From NCBI RefSeq assembly GCF_024730785.1, contig NZ_CP102830.1:1860001-1924000 (forward strand): 64,000 bases of DNA, written 5' to 3'. This document shows positions 1-8,501 of the stretch, in pieces (the first letter of the stretch is position 1; every line of letters starts with the position of its first letter). The notes under the pieces are model-generated. The model had not been told where the DNA came from and made no database searches. It worked only from the letters and a program-made list of their open reading frames with translations. This DNA is from Pseudomonas sp. LS44 (GTDB lineage: Bacteria; Pseudomonadota; Gammaproteobacteria; Pseudomonadales; Pseudomonadaceae). The position numbers were made by a program, and so were the translations under genes.

Positions 1-1
1 G

Positions 2-331
2 GCCTACATCGACGAGGGCAGCGCGCTGAACCTCAGCGGCATCGCCTTCAACGGTTTCTCCATTTCCGATAGTAGCCCGCTGACCGTCGACGTGGTCACT
101 ACCAGCATCACTCCAGCCGGTGGTGGGACAGCCGTCGCCACCAAGCAATTGGCTATCGGTCTGCCGAGCATGACCGGTACCCTGACGGTGGCGAAAATCA
201 ACGTTGGCGGCGCTTACACCGCCGCCAGCGGCGCGACCCCGGGCGCTCTGTCCGGTGGCAGTAACATCGGTGGCCTGGCGATTTCCGATATCAACATGGG
301 TGGCACCATCGTTAAAGTCTGGGGCCACTGA
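2..331 (+). CDS. Beta-rich secreted/surface protein, 3' end only (FilA/DUF6160-like)
   Basis: The reading frame is open from the first bases of the window to a TGA, so the start lies upstream. The visible 109 residues are rich in Gly, Ala, Ser, Thr and Val, with short repeats such as GGLAISDINMGG and an aromatic end (KVWGH). Such low-charge, glycine-rich strands are typical of exported fibre or barrel-associated proteins. A Rho-independent terminator follows within 25 bases, then a C39-like peptidase and two outer-membrane barrels on the same strand. The order resembles the Acinetobacter filA-F cluster (DUF6160 first gene) and, more loosely, fap amyloid operons. The family name is recalled, not tested, and no enzymatic role is visible. 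Confidence 0.55.
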   Translation, partial: AYIDEGSALNLSGIAFNGFSISDSSPLTVDVVTTSITPAGGGTAVATKQLAIGLPSMTGTLTVAKINVGGAYTAASGATPGALSGGSNIGGLAISDINMGGTIVKVWGH

Positions 332-354
332 GTTCGCTCGGTCCGCATGACTCG

Positions 355-393
355 AAAAGCCTTATCAGCCCCGGCTGGTAAGGCTTTTCTCCT
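355..393 (+). terminator. Rho-independent terminator after the first gene
   Basis: A 16-base arm (355-370) pairs with 373-388 with one mismatch, followed by a short T-rich tail. It lies between the fibre-like gene and the C39-like gene, so it may attenuate read-through and keep the abundant secreted protein above the secretion proteins. Confidence 0.8.
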
Positions 394-423
394 AATAAGA
401 AAGTCGCTTTACCAGGACTGCTG

Positions 424-1182
424 ATGATCGAAATTCTCGTGGGTAGCCTGATTGGCCTGTTCGGTTTTACCGAGGCTGTGGATACCAAGCCGCCGCCCCA
501 GGGGACAGTCAATATCACCCAGGCGCTGGTGCCCGGGACGTACCGCGAATCGGTGACGCTCGAGCCGATGAGCCAGTTGCAGTTTCGCAACGTCATTCGC
601 CAAGCCTACGACTACAGCTGCGGTTCGGCCGCGCTGACCAGCCTGCTGGATTATTTCCTCGGCCGTAACCTGGAAGAACGCCAGGTCATGGAAGGTCTGC
701 TGCGCTATGGCGAGGCGGACAAGATCGTCGAGCGCCGCGGTTTTTCGCTACTCGACATGAAGCGTTTCGTCAGTGCGCTCGGCTACAACAGCGGCGGTTT
801 CCGCGCCGAGTTCGCCGACCTGGATGCCCTTGAGCATCCGGCGATCGTGCCGATCCACTATGCCGGCTTCAAGCATTTCGTGGTCGTGCGCGATGTGTAC
901 AACGATCACGTGTTCGTCGCCGATCCGGCGCTTGGCAATATCAGTTTTACCCGTACCCGCTTCGAGGAAATCTGGGACCAGAACGTCCTGTTCGTGATCT
1001 TCCCCAATGGCCAGGAACCGCATAACGCCATGGCGCTCACCGAGCGCGACCTGCGCATCATCGATGACCGTACTGTCAGCCTGCTGGCGTTCCACGATTT
1101 TCCGCAGATGAGCAAATTCCTCGACAACCAGGCCGACGAACTGGGCTCCGGCGGCGACATTCAATACATCCGTAGAAAGTGA
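424..1182 (+). CDS. C39-like cysteine peptidase (FapD/FilB-like)
   Basis: A 252-residue protein with the papain-like C39 fold signature: Cys66 in YDYSCGSAAL, His151 in GFKHFVVV and Asp167 in VADPALG are a plausible catalytic triad. The family cleaves leader peptides or helps export; FapD in the Pseudomonas amyloid operon is the closest functional analogue I know. A hydrophobic N-terminal stretch (residues 4-15) suggests a signal or anchor. AGGA before the ATG supports this start. It sits between a secreted beta-rich protein and a FapF-like barrel, which suggests processing or export of that neighbour. The C39-like fold is fairly sure; the substrate is inferred. Confidence 0.75.
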   Translation: MIEILVGSLIGLFGFTEAVDTKPPPQGTVNITQALVPGTYRESVTLEPMSQLQFRNVIRQAYDYSCGSAALTSLLDYFLGRNLEERQVMEGLLRYGEADKIVERRGFSLLDMKRFVSALGYNSGGFRAEFADLDALEHPAIVPIHYAGFKHFVVVRDVYNDHVFVADPALGNISFTRTRFEEIWDQNVLFVIFPNGQEPHNAMALTERDLRIIDDRTVSLLAFHDFPQMSKFLDNQADELGSGGDIQYIRRK

Positions 1183-1235
1183 CAGTGCAGCCACTGCACT
1201 GCCCGACATAACAAGAAATTACTGGGGATAGCGTC

Positions 1236-2240
1236 ATGGGTTTTAACGGTTATGCATGGCTGGCCCTGCTGGCGCTGACGACTGCGCAACCCCTCTGGGC
1301 CGATGAGCCGTCTGTGGACGAAGCGCGCGATGCGTTGAGCAAGAAAGACGACGACGCCGACAGCGCCAAGGCGCTGGAACAGGTGTTCCAGGCTGCGGAG
1401 CAGAGCTACACGCTACTCAAGAAGGGCGAACGCACGCTGACCTATGGCTTCGATTATTCCTTGCTGCGCGACACGCAAATCCAGTCCGTGCGCACCGGTG
1501 ACGAGGTGTACAGCGTGGTCACGCAGGCCGAAGCGCAGCACACCTTCACCAACTCGTTCACCTTCGACTACGGCATCTGGGACAACCTGACCTTCAGCAT
1601 GCGTTTGCCGTTGGTGGCCAAGTACGATACCGAGCGTGAGATCGACGTATATAGCCTCGGCGATATCTCCGCCAGCCTGCGCTGGCAGCCGTGGTCGTCG
1701 GCGCGTGGCAAGCCGGTTACCACGCTATACGCGACCCTTGGCCTGCCCACCGGCACCAGCCCGTACGACATCAATAACAACAATGACCTGGCGACCGGCA
1801 GCGGTTTCTACAGCATCGGTGGCGGGGCGAACATGTCCTACGTGATCGACCCGGTCGTGTTGTTCGGCTCGCTGGGCTACACCTACAACGTGCCGGTCTC
1901 GGGCCTGCATCAGGTGCGCGGCGGACGTGAGCTGAACAAGGTCGATCCCGGTTCCGCGATCAACCTGAGCATGGGTTTCGCCTACGCGTTGTCGTACGAC
2001 GTATCGCTGTCCACCTCCTACCAGATGTCGCAGAGCTTCAAGCCGACCTACACCTTCGCCGATGCCAGTTTCGATGGCACTGAGCAGACCAGCGCGATCA
2101 TGAACTTCTCGCTGGGCCTGCGGACCTCGCCGGATTACATCGTCAACATCAATGCCGGTTTCGGCATGACCGAAGATTCGCCCGATGTGTTGCTGGGGCT
2201 GTCCTTGCCCCTCGACATCAAAGGCCTGAAGGCCCCCTAA
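1236..2240 (+). CDS. FapF-like outer-membrane beta-barrel protein
   Basis: A 334-residue protein with a signal peptide (about residues 1-22, ending near PLWADE). A charged helical segment at about 25-65 (KKDDDADSAKALEQV) could form a coiled coil or plug. Alternating amphipathic strands with aromatic girdles follow to the C-terminus. This order of signal, helical segment and barrel matches FapF, the amyloid-secreting porin, and the 'meta-pathway transporter' annotations. GGGGAT upstream supports the start. The next gene follows 18 bases later. It probably forms the export pore of the locus, though a general porin cannot be excluded. Confidence 0.65.
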   Translation: MGFNGYAWLALLALTTAQPLWADEPSVDEARDALSKKDDDADSAKALEQVFQAAEQSYTLLKKGERTLTYGFDYSLLRDTQIQSVRTGDEVYSVVTQAEAQHTFTNSFTFDYGIWDNLTFSMRLPLVAKYDTEREIDVYSLGDISASLRWQPWSSARGKPVTTLYATLGLPTGTSPYDINNNNDLATGSGFYSIGGGANMSYVIDPVVLFGSLGYTYNVPVSGLHQVRGGRELNKVDPGSAINLSMGFAYALSYDVSLSTSYQMSQSFKPTYTFADASFDGTEQTSAIMNFSLGLRTSPDYIVNINAGFGMTEDSPDVLLGLSLPLDIKGLKAP

Positions 2241-2258
2241 GCGGCGAGCGAACTGGTC

Positions 2259-3851
2259 ATGACTATGAAAATATCGCCGCTGGCCCGAGCGGTTGCCGGG
2301 ATCACCTTGCTCTGGGGCGGGCTGGCGCACGCGCAAATGGCGCAAAACCTGACCATCGGCAATCCCAAGGCGATGGCCATGGGCAACGCCATCACCGCGG
2401 ATTACAGCGGTATCGATGCGGTGCATTACAACCCGGCGGCGCTGACCAAACTCAAAGGTCGGCAGACCATGGTGAAGTTCCTCACCGGGGTGATGGATAT
2501 CCGCGCCGACTTCGATGCGCCGTCGGATTACGGCAGCAATTTCCTCGGCCTGGACAACGACCCGGTGGCCAACCAGTCCAGCCGCACCACGACGGCCGCC
2601 ATGTATTTGCCCGGCCTGGGTGGCGCCACCGAGGTGCCGGTGCTGTTCGCCCCGCTGGCGGGTTTGTCGATCACACCGCCCGGCTCGAAGTTCACCTTCG
2701 CCACCGATGTGTATGCCCCGCAAGCGCTGGGCTATCAACGCGATGACGACGACCCTGGGCGTTATCAGGGCAAGGAAGTGGTGCTGCAGCGCATCACCTA
2801 TTTTTCGCCGTCGCTGGGTTATCAGGTCAACGACGAGCTGTCGATCGGCTTGTCGATCGGCTTTTCCCACCAGGCGGTGGCGCTCAATCAGGACTTTCGC
2901 GCCCCCGGCGTACTGACCGGTTTTACCGGTGTGGCGCAGGATGCGCTGTGCACCATCGAGGGCAACCCGTTCGAAATCCTGCTGAATATTTGCGGCGGCG
3001 ATCTTGGCCCGTTCACCGACATCGCCAACATTGATGTCGACATGCAGCAGTCACTATCGCCGACCTGGAACGTCGGTTTCCTCTGGGAGCCCTACGAGTG
3101 GTTGGCCTGGGGCGCGGTGTATCAGAGCGAGGCGAAGATGCACTTGCAGGGCAAGTATCGGGTCGACTATTCGCAAGATTGGCAGGGCTTCTGGCAAGGG
3201 CTGGACAGCTCCTTGATCGGTGCGATCTTCAGCAGCATCACCCCGGATGGAGTGTTCGACGAAGAGGCCGGCAACGTGTCGATGGACCTGACCTATCCGG
3301 CGCATTTTTCCACCGGCATCAAGGTCAACCCGCTGCCCAAATGGCAGGTCAACTTCGACGTCAAATGGACCGATTACGCGTCCTGGAAGGAATTCAAACT
3401 GGAATTCGACCGGCCGCTGGACGTGCTGAAGATTGCCAGTCTGTTCTCGCCGGACAACGCCACCGCGACCACCATCACCCTCGACCGGGATTACGAGTCG
3501 GTATGGAGTTGGGCGCTGGGTGTGCAGTACGACGTCAACGACCGCCTGAGCCTGCGGGCGGGCTACGAGCCGCGGCCTTCGGCGATTCCCGGCAACAAGG
3601 CCGATGCACTGGCACCGATCGGCGATGCCACGTTGTACGGTTTGGGCGTCGGCTATCGCTGGGACAAAGACACGACGATCGACCTGGGTTTCAACTATCT
3701 GGTCAGCAAGCAGAGCATCGATGCCCGGTCGAGCTGCAACATCAACTGCTCGGACATCGACAGCATGGTGTACAACCCGTATGCCGATCTGGATGTGGAT
3801 ACCACCGTCAAGGCCTACATCCTGGCCCTGACTTACCAGACCTCTTTTTGA
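2259..3851 (+). CDS. OmpP1/FadL-family outer-membrane transporter
   Basis: A 530-residue protein with a signal peptide (cleavage near LAHAQM). The FadL-type N-terminal hatch (AMGNAITADYSGIDAVHYNP) has the typical Asn-Pro of the family, and about 14 amphipathic strands follow, including several F/Y-rich turns. FadL barrels move hydrophobic molecules across the outer membrane; in fil-like loci a FadL homologue is present without known lipid transport. A second in-frame ATG (2265) could be the true start, as no strong ribosome site separates them. It is 9 bases from the MalM-like gene and probably in the same operon. Confidence 0.8.
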   Translation: MTMKISPLARAVAGITLLWGGLAHAQMAQNLTIGNPKAMAMGNAITADYSGIDAVHYNPAALTKLKGRQTMVKFLTGVMDIRADFDAPSDYGSNFLGLDNDPVANQSSRTTTAAMYLPGLGGATEVPVLFAPLAGLSITPPGSKFTFATDVYAPQALGYQRDDDDPGRYQGKEVVLQRITYFSPSLGYQVNDELSIGLSIGFSHQAVALNQDFRAPGVLTGFTGVAQDALCTIEGNPFEILLNICGGDLGPFTDIANIDVDMQQSLSPTWNVGFLWEPYEWLAWGAVYQSEAKMHLQGKYRVDYSQDWQGFWQGLDSSLIGAIFSSITPDGVFDEEAGNVSMDLTYPAHFSTGIKVNPLPKWQVNFDVKWTDYASWKEFKLEFDRPLDVLKIASLFSPDNATATTITLDRDYESVWSWALGVQYDVNDRLSLRAGYEPRPSAIPGNKADALAPIGDATLYGLGVGYRWDKDTTIDLGFNYLVSKQSIDARSSCNINCSDIDSMVYNPYADLDVDTTVKAYILALTYQTSF

Positions 3852-3860
3852 GTCGCCGCC

Positions 3861-5036
3861 ATGACTATCGTGACGCGTCTATTTCCAGCCCTGGCAGTGC
3901 TCTGCACCCTCGCAGCGAGCGCCACGGCAATCGCCAGCCAAGGCCGCTATCTGACCTGGGTGGACGACCAGGGCAGGGTGCATAACACCTTCGTCGACAA
4001 CGCCTACGGCGAGCAGCAGCGCCAGGCTGCGCGGAGGATCAACCTGAGCGATCAGGCGCGCCTCAATGACGACAGTGCGGCGCGTTGGCCCGGCAGCAAG
4101 AGCAGCAACGAGAGCAAGCGCCGCTACTACACCTGGGTGGATGGCGGCGGCAATTTGCAGAACAGTTTCTACGCCGGCGATCAGCAGTTGCCTGGGCGCG
4201 CCGATCAGCTACTGCCCAATGGCGAGCGCGCCGGGGAATATATCGATGCTGATGTGCTGGAGGGCCGCGGTTATACGCGACCGGAGCAGGGTAGTCCGTA
4301 TTACACCTGGGTCGATGAGCAAGGCCGGATGCGCAACTCGACGGTCGCGCCAGCCGGGCGTCAGGCGGACGCCGCTGCTGGTCAACCGATTGCCTTCACC
4401 GAAGGTCGGCAGGTCGAGTTTTCTGGCAAGAAAGCGCTCCTGCCGGGCCTCGACGGCCAACCGACCAGTGCCATGCAGGCGCTGCTGGCGGGCAGTAAAG
4501 GCGCGGATGACGGTGGTCTCTATCAAAGCTTGCTGGATCAATGCTGCGGGCAATTGGCCGAGGACGCGTTTACCGAGTTGTCGGCCGATGAGTCGCGTTA
4601 TGAAGAGCTGAATCGCTTCTCGCCGAGCTTCGACTTTCCCATGGGGCGCAGCTATTACGCGGCGCTCAAGCTCCCGCGCTCGCAGCGCACCTATGGACTG
4701 CGGGTGCGCAGTTTTGCCAATAAGCAGGTGGTTTATCCGTCGCTGCTGTTTCTCGACGAAGCCAAGCGGCCGACGCGCCTGGTCAGTGACGCGGTCTACC
4801 AGCTGCACGGGGAAACCTGGTACCGCTACGCCTTCATCGAGGGCACCGTGCCGGTCAAGGCCGCCGAGGGCGAGCGCTATGTGTTGCTGCTGACCACCGA
4901 TGAAGATCGCAACCTGAATACCCTGGACAACAAACCCTTCAAGCGCCCGCTGCAGAAGCTCGCCGTCGATGAAGCCGGCATGCAGAACCACGCGCACAGC
5001 GACGAAGGCGGCTTCGAACTGGCAGTCGTCAAGTAG
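3861..5036 (+). CDS. MalM-like periplasmic protein with repeated YYTWVD motifs
   Basis: A 391-residue exported protein with a signal peptide (about 1-25, ATAIASQ). The N-terminal half has three copies of a Y-x-TWVD-x-x-G motif followed by an N-S/T-F/V segment (near residues 30, 90 and 150). Such DUF4124-like tryptophan motifs are common in periplasmic proteins. The C-terminal half (about 225-390) resembles MalM: SQRTYGLRVRSF, then PSLLFLDEAKRPTR and a late YVLLLTTDED strand. The MalM domain's biochemical role is unknown. As the last plus-strand gene before a terminator it probably serves the same envelope process as its neighbours. Confidence 0.65.
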   Translation: MTIVTRLFPALAVLCTLAASATAIASQGRYLTWVDDQGRVHNTFVDNAYGEQQRQAARRINLSDQARLNDDSAARWPGSKSSNESKRRYYTWVDGGGNLQNSFYAGDQQLPGRADQLLPNGERAGEYIDADVLEGRGYTRPEQGSPYYTWVDEQGRMRNSTVAPAGRQADAAAGQPIAFTEGRQVEFSGKKALLPGLDGQPTSAMQALLAGSKGADDGGLYQSLLDQCCGQLAEDAFTELSADESRYEELNRFSPSFDFPMGRSYYAALKLPRSQRTYGLRVRSFANKQVVYPSLLFLDEAKRPTRLVSDAVYQLHGETWYRYAFIEGTVPVKAAEGERYVLLLTTDEDRNLNTLDNKPFKRPLQKLAVDEAGMQNHAHSDEGGFELAVVK

Positions 5037-5148
5037 TCGCGATTGCAGAGTTTCGACGTTTCGTAGGAGGGGTCGAGGCACGCAGCGTCGATACCCATCG
5101 AATAGCGACCAGCCTCGGGCGCAGAGGCAAACCAGTCAGCCCACCAAT

Positions 5149-5179
5149 AAAAAAGCCCGGCGGTGTGCCGGGCTTTTTT
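5149..5179. terminator. Bidirectional terminator between convergent operons
   Basis: A perfect 12-base arm (5149-5160) pairs with 5168-5179 around a 7-base loop. A-runs and T-runs on both sides let it stop the plus-strand barrel operon and the minus-strand ATP-grasp operon. Confidence 0.9.
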
Positions 5180-5192
5180 ATAGCGGATCGAG

Positions 5193-6179
5193 TCAGACGT
5201 GCACTTGCTGCACATGGCCAAACAGGCCTTGGGCGAAGCGCACGCGTTCTTCCGGTGTTTCCACGATGCCCTTCGCTTCCATTTCGGCCAGCCGCGCCTC
5301 GACCGCATGGGCGCGCTTGGTCAGTCCACAGTCGTTGGCGATCTGGATGTTCAGGCCGGGGCGCGCATTCAGCTCGAGAATCAGCGGGCCCTTATCCTGA
5401 TCGAGGACCATGTCCACGCCGATATAACCCAGCCCACACAGCTCGTAGCAGCCGGCGGCAAGCTTCATGAAGCCGTCCCAGTTGGGCAGCTGCACGCCAT
5501 CCACCGCATTGGCGGTATCCGGGTGCTTGGTGATCTTGGCATTCAGCCAGGTGCCCTTGAGCGTCACCCCGGTTGCCATGTCGACACCCACACCAATGGC
5601 GCCCTGGTGCAGGTTGGCCTTGCCGCCGGACTGGCGCGTCGGCAGGCGCAGCATGGCCATCACCGGGTAGCCCTTGAGCACGATGATGCGAATATCCGGC
5701 ACGCCTTCGTAGCTGATGCTCTTGAAGATCTGGTCCGGGGTTACCCGGTACTCGATCAGCGCGCGGTCGCGGTGACCACCGAGCGAGTAGAGGCCGGTGA
5801 GGATGTTGGAGATCTGATGCTCAATCTCGTCATGGCTGATGATCTTGCCGGAGACGGTCTTGTAGCGCTCCTCGAAACGGTCGGCGATCACCAGGATGCC
5901 ATCGCCGCCAGCACCCTGCGCGGGCTTGACGACGAAGTCGCTGCGCCCACCGATGATCTCGTTGAGCTTGTCGATATCCTTCTCGGTTTCGATGATCCCG
6001 TACATTTCGGGAACATTGATGCCGGCTTCGATGGCACGCATCTTGGTGATGATTTTGTCATCGACGATCGGGTACAGGTGCCGTTGGTTGTACTTCAGCA
6101 CGTAGTCCGCATTACGCCGATTGATGCCCATGATGCCTTTGGCTTCCAGGGCTTTCCATCGCTTGATCAGGCCGAACAT
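5193..6179 (-). CDS. RimK-like ATP-grasp ligase (alpha-L-glutamate ligase-like)
   Basis: A 328-residue protein of the ATP-grasp superfamily. A glycine-rich nucleotide loop is visible (DFVVKPAQGAGGDGILVI, about residue 82), and a metal-binding C-terminal block (LILELNARPGLNIQIAN, about 268). The family joins an amino group to a carboxylate through an acyl phosphate; close relatives are called alpha-L-glutamate ligase-like. It is the last gene of a tight three-gene minus-strand operon, 3 bases after the transglutaminase-like membrane protein and downstream of a retropepsin-like protease. That set recurs in proteobacteria and suggests a peptide-modification or envelope function. The substrate is unknown. 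Confidence 0.85.
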   Translation of the reverse strand: MFGLIKRWKALEAKGIMGINRRNADYVLKYNQRHLYPIVDDKIITKMRAIEAGINVPEMYGIIETEKDIDKLNEIIGGRSDFVVKPAQGAGGDGILVIADRFEERYKTVSGKIISHDEIEHQISNILTGLYSLGGHRDRALIEYRVTPDQIFKSISYEGVPDIRIIVLKGYPVMAMLRLPTRQSGGKANLHQGAIGVGVDMATGVTLKGTWLNAKITKHPDTANAVDGVQLPNWDGFMKLAAGCYELCGLGYIGVDMVLDQDKGPLILELNARPGLNIQIANDCGLTKRAHAVEARLAEMEAKGIVETPEERVRFAQGLFGHVQQVHV

Positions 6180-6182
6180 GGC

Positions 6183-7709
6183 TTAGTCCTTGAGGAAGGC
6201 TTTGAAGCGGAACAGCTCGGTCAGGCGGTAGCCGCGATAGCGACCCATCGCCAGCATGAAACCAACCAGAATCATCAACACCGCCGGGAAGGTGAACACG
6301 AAGTACACCAGCTCCGGAATGCCCATCACGATGTGCGCCAGTGACGCGGCGAACAAGGTGCCGATGGCCGCCTTCATGGCATGGGCGGCGCCACGTTCTT
6401 CCCAGGTGATCGACAGACGCTCGATGCTCATGGTCAGGATCACCATCGGGAACAGCGCGACGGACAGGCCGCTGTCGAAACCAAGTTTGTGGCTGAGCAG
6501 GCTGATGGCCGCGATGGTCACCACCACGAACGTCAACACCACCGACAGGCGCGGCAGCATCTGCAGCTTCAGGTGTTCCAGATACGAGCGTAGTGACAGA
6601 CCCAAGGTGGTAATCAGGGTGAAGAGCCCGATCCCCCATTCCAGGCCGGTTTCGCGGAAGGCGAGGGCGATCAGTACCGGGGTGAATGTACCGAGCGTTT
6701 GCAGGCCGATCAGGTTGCGCAGGATCAGGATCACCAGCACGCCGATCGGGATCATGATCATGATCTGGAAGGTCTGCTGGGTCGACAGTGGCAGGCCATA
6801 CAGCGAGTAGCCGAGGAAGTCGGCGTCGGTGTTCTCGTCGGTCAGCTTGGCCAGGCGGATCGCATTGATCTCGCTGTTGTTGAGGTTGAAGCTGACTTGG
6901 GCCTTCTTACCGCCATCCACGCTGATCAGCGGCTCATCGCCGATCCACCAGATCAGGCGGTCATTCGACATACCCTGTTCGCCGGTTTCCGGATTGAAAT
7001 ACAGCCAGTTCTCGCCGTTGAAGCTACGCAGCCAGAGTTCCGGGGTTTGCGGTTGATCGGCAATCAGGCGCAGGGTATGCACGCGCTCCATCGGCACATG
7101 GGCGATGGACAGCAGCAACTCGATGGTCTTGGCCTTGTTGACGGTTGACGGGTCGCCGGCCAGGAGCAGTTTGACGTTGTCATCGTTGAGGTTGTTGACC
7201 CGCTTGATGGTCTCGCTGATGAACGTTTCGACATCCGCTGAGTGTTGACGGATCGGTGCCAGCAATGCCTCGGCAGCGATTTTCTCCGGACCTTCCACGG
7301 CAATGCTGTCACGGAAGATCGGCCCGTTGATTTTGACTTTCTCACCGCTGTAGCGCTTGGTCAGCACCAATCGGTAATACAGGGTCTGATTGCCACTGGC
7401 GCGACGTGCCGACCAGGTGACCTTACGGTTGCCATCAATGCGATTGATGCTCACGCCGTAGTTATTGGAGACGAAGCTCTCATTCAGGCTGACGTAGTCG
7501 CGGCTCAGCGGCGGTACGAACATTTGCACCTTCACCGGACTCTTCGGATTGGCCTGGAATTCGACCTTGGCGTCGATATTCCACAAGTCGTCGGTTTCAT
7601 CCTCGGTAACCGGGATGCCTACGATGAAGATCTGATAGCCCGTGATCAGAATGCCCAGGGTCACCAGTACGGCGATCAGGACTTTCAGATGAAGGTTGAG
7701 AGAGCGCAT
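6183..7709 (-). CDS. Inactive transglutaminase-domain membrane protein (7TM)
   Basis: A 508-residue inner-membrane protein. One N-terminal helix (about 8-30) leads into a large periplasmic region (about 35-330) with degenerate transglutaminase-like sequence (VPMERVHTLRLI, PELWLRSFNGENW). About seven hydrophobic helices follow (about 335-490: MIMIPIGVLVILIL, LSVVLTFVVVTI and others). Related proteins are annotated 'inactive transglutaminase fused to 7 transmembrane helices' because the catalytic Cys is absent; I see no good Cys candidate here. It starts 5 bases after the retropepsin-like gene, so the three genes are surely co-transcribed. The RloB name used in P. aeruginosa may apply but I am not certain. 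Confidence 0.8.
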   Translation of the reverse strand: MRSLNLHLKVLIAVLVTLGILITGYQIFIVGIPVTEDETDDLWNIDAKVEFQANPKSPVKVQMFVPPLSRDYVSLNESFVSNNYGVSINRIDGNRKVTWSARRASGNQTLYYRLVLTKRYSGEKVKINGPIFRDSIAVEGPEKIAAEALLAPIRQHSADVETFISETIKRVNNLNDDNVKLLLAGDPSTVNKAKTIELLLSIAHVPMERVHTLRLIADQPQTPELWLRSFNGENWLYFNPETGEQGMSNDRLIWWIGDEPLISVDGGKKAQVSFNLNNSEINAIRLAKLTDENTDADFLGYSLYGLPLSTQQTFQIMIMIPIGVLVILILRNLIGLQTLGTFTPVLIALAFRETGLEWGIGLFTLITTLGLSLRSYLEHLKLQMLPRLSVVLTFVVVTIAAISLLSHKLGFDSGLSVALFPMVILTMSIERLSITWEERGAAHAMKAAIGTLFAASLAHIVMGIPELVYFVFTFPAVLMILVGFMLAMGRYRGYRLTELFRFKAFLKD

Positions 7710-7714
7710 GTGAA

Positions 7715-8251
7715 TTACTCTGCAGAATTTGCGTCGGTGGCACAGCCCGGCTTGCCGGCTGCATATTTAAGGCTCGGGTCGATCAGGGCGTCGAAGCGTT
7801 TGAGCGCCTCGGAGCCGATAAGAAGCGGGTATTGGAAGGCACTACGGTCGGTGAGGTTCACTTCGATATTGCGCAAGCTTGATCCCATGCATACATCCAT
7901 CTCGATCACCGGACGCGCGGTATAGGCCTTTTCTTCTTCGGCGTTGTAATCGCCGGCGCGGCGTTTGATTTTGCTGATGCGGGCTAGCGGACGCTCAATC
8001 GGGTGGCTGTGCGCATCATCGATAGCCAAATAGAAGCGCACCCAGGTTTCCCCGTCACGTTTGAAACGTTTGATGTCGCGAGCACTGAGCGAAGCCGTCT
8101 TGGCGCCGGTGTCCAGTTTTGCCGCGACCTGAATGTCGAGGTCCGCGAGCTGCGCGTATTCGTTGAGGCCATAGACAGTTTTGTCAGCCGCGAGACTCAG
8201 GCCTGACGAAAGTAGAAGGCAACACAACAGGGTAAAGGGCTTGAATCTCAT
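7715..8251 (-). CDS. Periplasmic retropepsin-like aspartic protease (RloA/RimB-type)
   Basis: A 178-residue exported protein with a signal peptide (LLCCLLLSSGLSLA). The retropepsin DTG motif in AAKLDTGAKTASLSA is followed about 110 residues later by the family's LLIGSEALKRF segment (formerly 'ATP-dependent Zn protease', DUF785). One DTG per chain implies a homodimer, as in retroviral protease. I place the start at the ATG preceded by AGGA rather than a TTG 21 bases upstream. It is the first gene of the operon with the transglutaminase-like and ATP-grasp genes. Confidence 0.8.
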   Translation of the reverse strand: MRFKPFTLLCCLLLSSGLSLAADKTVYGLNEYAQLADLDIQVAAKLDTGAKTASLSARDIKRFKRDGETWVRFYLAIDDAHSHPIERPLARISKIKRRAGDYNAEEEKAYTARPVIEMDVCMGSSLRNIEVNLTDRSAFQYPLLIGSEALKRFDALIDPSLKYAAGKPGCATDANSAE

Positions 8252-8416
8252 AAGTCCTAATGCGTAGAGCAATCGCTAGGAAGGCGGCTGGGGCGGTCGA
8301 CTGCCCAGCCAGGCGGGGCGCCGGCATTCTAACATGTGCTGTTTCAGCCGCGACAGGCGCTTATAGGTGTTTGTGTAAGTGAGGCGGCGTCGGCTGGGAT
8401 ATTTGCTTATTAGTTG

Positions 8417-8501
8417 ATTGTCGACAATCCGACTGAACTGTTTGACAGTAACGCTGCCTCGGGGTAATTTTCGCCCGAATATTTAACGGTGTGTCGACAA
8501 T
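8417..8501 (+). promoter_or_regulatory. Promoter of the methylcitrate operon flanked by two operator-like palindromes
   Basis: A sigma-70 promoter is visible: TTGACA at 8442-8447, a 17-base spacer and TAATTT at 8465-8470. A perfect palindrome ATTGTCGACAAT lies upstream at 8417-8428. A second copy of its core (TGTCGACAAT, 8492-8501) abuts the start codon of the GntR gene. Such TNGTNNACNA-type palindromes are typical FadR/VanR-subgroup operators. Binding at both would bracket the promoter, so autorepression relieved by a propionate metabolite is the likely mode. Confidence 0.75.

Noticed and set aside
1725..2870. Long minus-strand frame of 381 codons opposite the barrel genes
   Set aside because: Composition (many His, Arg, Gly) and position show it is a shadow of two GC-rich genes with clear signal peptides.
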